Part shown: positions 62,158-64,000 of the stretch, piece by piece | Layout: every line of letters begins with the position of its first letter | Position numbering within the stretch: the stretch's first letter is position 1 | Assembly (NCBI GenBank): GCA_019752925.1 | Contig: JAIELP010000006.1 | Coordinates: 1-64,000, forward strand | Length of the DNA: 64,000 bases | Direction of reading: 5' to 3' | Source: a bacterium | Lineage (GTDB): Bacteria; Bdellovibrionota; Bdellovibrionia; Bdellovibrionales; Bdellovibrionaceae | The notes under the pieces: generated by a model | Seen by the model: the letters and a program-made list of their open reading frames with translations, nothing else | Database searches by the model: none | Told to the model about the DNA's origin: nothing | Translations under genes and position numbers: made by a program

Positions 62158-63300
62158 TTATTTATATCTATCTTTTAAATCATGAGCCAATTTAGTCATA
62201 ACTTGTTTCATAGATTCTTGTCTCAAATGCATGGCATCGGCAAAATCAGCATCTTTAAAATCAAACGATTTGGTATAATCAATGACGGTTGCCGAGGTTT
62301 GTGCGGCAACTTTATTTAAAACGTAATCTTCATAGCTAAATTTATCGGCTAGTTGTTGAAAGTCAGGAGCATAAGGAACTTTTAACAAATATACGTTATC
62401 CGCAAACTTTTGAGCCAACTTTACAGATTCTATATAATAGTTAATCAGACTTTCTTCATAGCCCATAAAGCCGCCATTTTCGTTAAGGCCGTTGCCCCGA
62501 AAGTAATCTGCAAGCATAGCTTTCCACTCATCTGGCTCATGCATTTTATTTTGCATTTGATCAAATTCGATCTGACTCGCAGGTAAATTCCATCCAGACA
62601 TTCCAAATTTTTCTAAGTTCCATTCGGGTCTTTCGTAGAACTGAGGTAAAGACCAAATATTTGCTATTCCGGCAAAGCGAGGTTTGCGTTCAAAGGAATA
62701 AATACGCCCCTGAATAAATGCATAAGCTTCTAAATACTGCCAATCAAAAGCTGGCATATGACTATTCAAGAATAAATAGGTGGCGGTTGCTGGATCTGCA
62801 ATGAACATATCTTTCCAAGCGGCTTTGTTCATAAAAACATCTGGGTTGCCTACATCAATCATTAATTTATGGCGATTGAATGTGCGACGATTCATGCTGG
62901 CGGGGCAAATTTCTATTATTACAGCTTTAAATTTTTTTTGATTTTTTGAAAACTCGCCCATCAATCTGTTATTGAGTGCATACAAACCAAGTCCGAAGTT
63001 TCCTTCAAAGGCTAAATTATAACTGACAGACTCAATTCCCGCATCGTTCAAAGGCTTATCAAAGTCGGGAGGATATAAGAAATACTGAAAAATTGAAGTC
63101 CCTAAAAAAAGAGTAGTTACTTCGGGCTTAGCAGAAATAACCGGCAAATTTCTCATCAGTTTACCAAAGCGTTGGTTTGATTTTTTCCTTATTGTATTCG
63201 GCATAGCATGACTGAAGTGATCAATTACATAATAAATTGCCGAAAAGCTGAAAGCTAAATTTAAAACAATAAATAAAGTGGATAAATGTTTTTTATTCAT
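62158..63300 (-). CDS. SGNH-like membrane-anchored protein (DltD-like partner of MBOAT)
   Basis: A 380-residue protein with an N-terminal TM helix (residues 8-28). The exported domain has the SGNH/DltD-type features FLGTSIF (nucleophile block G-T-S, about residue 67) and DAMHLRQES (D-x2-H block near the C-terminus). Proteins of this sort complete acyl transfer to surface polymers together with MBOAT proteins. It starts 3 bp behind the MBOAT gene and is in the same leftward operon. Confidence 0.75.
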   Translation of the reverse strand: MNKKHLSTLFIVLNLAFSFSAIYYVIDHFSHAMPNTIRKKSNQRFGKLMRNLPVISAKPEVTTLFLGTSIFQYFLYPPDFDKPLNDAGIESVSYNLAFEGNFGLGLYALNNRLMGEFSKNQKKFKAVIIEICPASMNRRTFNRHKLMIDVGNPDVFMNKAAWKDMFIADPATATYLFLNSHMPAFDWQYLEAYAFIQGRIYSFERKPRFAGIANIWSLPQFYERPEWNLEKFGMSGWNLPASQIEFDQMQNKMHEPDEWKAMLADYFRGNGLNENGGFMGYEESLINYYIESVKLAQKFADNVYLLKVPYAPDFQQLADKFSYEDYVLNKVAAQTSATVIDYTKSFDFKDADFADAMHLRQESMKQVMTKLAHDLKDRYK

Positions 63301-63303
63301 AAA

Positions 63304-64000
63304 TTAGTACCCAACATAAACCGCATTGACCCCGCTGAGACCTAAAGTTATTCCGAAAAATAGCAAAATAATACAAACAACAAAATTTGCAGCAATTATC
63401 TTTTTATCTATATCTTTGTTGTAATCAGAAAGCCGATCGATAAGCTTTTCGCATAGATAGATGGCTAATAGCGAAACAACAGCAAATAGAATATTTCTGA
63501 GAGTTCTTGGATTGGTGTATTCTGCAATAGTGGCGCTGTTGGTATAAAAAGACTCCATCAATTTTATAAATGTTCCGACGGAATCAGACAAAAAAAGCGC
63601 ATTAATACAAAGTACTGCGAAGAAAGTTACAGGCCATGATATCCAGCGGGTTGTAGAGCCTTTTGGAAATAGAAACACCACAAGAAGAGCATTTATTATG
63701 GAATAAGCCAGCATTTTTAAAGACAATTGGTGCCAAAGACCGATTAAAAGAAAGGTTACAAAAACACTAAGCTTCGTCGTTACCTGAGTTGATTTAAAAA
63801 GCTTCATTCTGGCCAGGCGGTAATTGAGCGGTAAGAAAAAATACTCCCTGAACCAAGCACCTAAGGTAATATGCCAATTACGCCAGTACTCCGCCATCGA
63901 ACATGAAAAAAATGGAAATTTGAAATTTAGCGGCACATCAAAGCCCATCATCTTTGCAAGTCCCACAACTATATCAGAAAAACCTGAAAAATTAGTATAA
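63304..64000 (-). CDS. MBOAT family O-acyltransferase (AlgI/DltB-like), 5' end outside window
   Basis: The visible 232 C-terminal residues begin in the frame read as NFSGFSDIVVGLAKMMG, so the gene continues beyond the right edge. They contain the conserved FPFFSCSMAEYWRNWHITLGAWFREYFFLPL block and WHQLSLKML with the catalytic histidine (WH). Several TM helices follow. MBOAT proteins such as DltB and AlgI move acyl groups across the membrane to surface polymers. Paired with the SGNH gene and next to the carrier/adenylation genes. Confidence 0.9.
   Translation of the reverse strand, partial: YTNFSGFSDIVVGLAKMMGFDVPLNFKFPFFSCSMAEYWRNWHITLGAWFREYFFLPLNYRLARMKLFKSTQVTTKLSVFVTFLLIGLWHQLSLKMLAYSIINALLVVFLFPKGSTTRWISWPVTFFAVLCINALFLSDSVGTFIKLMESFYTNSATIAEYTNPRTLRNILFAVVSLLAIYLCEKLIDRLSDYNKDIDKKIIAANFVVCIILLFFGITLGLSGVNAVYVGY

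Overview
The window looks like a piece of chromosome from a Bdellovibrio-like predatory bacterium (Bdellovibrionota, Pseudobdellovibrionaceae-type). Grounds for this are the AT-rich DNA, the density of exported proteases and nucleases, a 7TM-type cyclase, a J-domain/RodZ-type HTH fusion, Tad-like exported gene clusters, a complete muramic-acid salvage set and typical delta-group small proteins. This is inference from gene content; no rRNA or tRNA gene is present to fix the taxonomy.

Positions 1 to about 9950 hold a compact integrated element that resembles a phage satellite. It has a C-terminally truncated tyrosine integrase, a leftward operon of two small HTH proteins, a small unknown protein and a DUF3987-type ATPase, and a rightward run that starts with small and large terminase subunits. 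No portal, capsid, tail or lysis gene is present. Directly behind the terminase lies a tight three-gene cassette: a two-TM coiled-coil protein, a zinc-ribbon DUF4145 protein, and an Apea-like HEPN protein with an intact R-x4-H motif. This is the best candidate in the window for an undescribed (probably anti-phage) system. A leftward XRE regulator plus an exported protein close the region. A 15-bp direct repeat at 12-26 and 9938-9952 is a candidate att pair.

Positions 10116 to 28807 are core genome, mostly leftward: a 7TM cyclase, a PlsC-like acyltransferase and an S1/P1 nuclease (rightward). Then comes the conserved translation/envelope cluster rpsB-tsf-pyrH-frr-uppS-cdsA-rseP-tsaB, continuing to a J-domain/HTH protein, rluD and pgeF. 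Upstream of rpsB lie an FAD oxidoreductase, a CFI-box protein, priA and an exported protein.

Positions 28880 to 41990 are mainly rightward: a lipoprotein, an outer-membrane beta-barrel protein, a 43-residue basic protein, nagZ (leftward), a Tad-like membrane protein, a trypsin (leftward), two exported low-complexity proteins and anmK. With murU and amgK just beyond (leftward), nagZ and anmK form a peptidoglycan-sugar salvage set. Next come a sigma-54 activator with a degenerate AAA+ companion, and a tight leftward operon pbp1A-uvrA-msbA-desaturase (positions 54914 down to 46770).

Positions 55000 to 64000 encode an unknown protein, a Vps62-like lipoprotein, a gingipain-like C25 protease, and a Dlt-like acyl-transfer set. 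That set consists of an HTTM-like membrane protein, an acyl carrier protein, an adenylation enzyme, an SGNH protein and an MBOAT that runs off the right edge.
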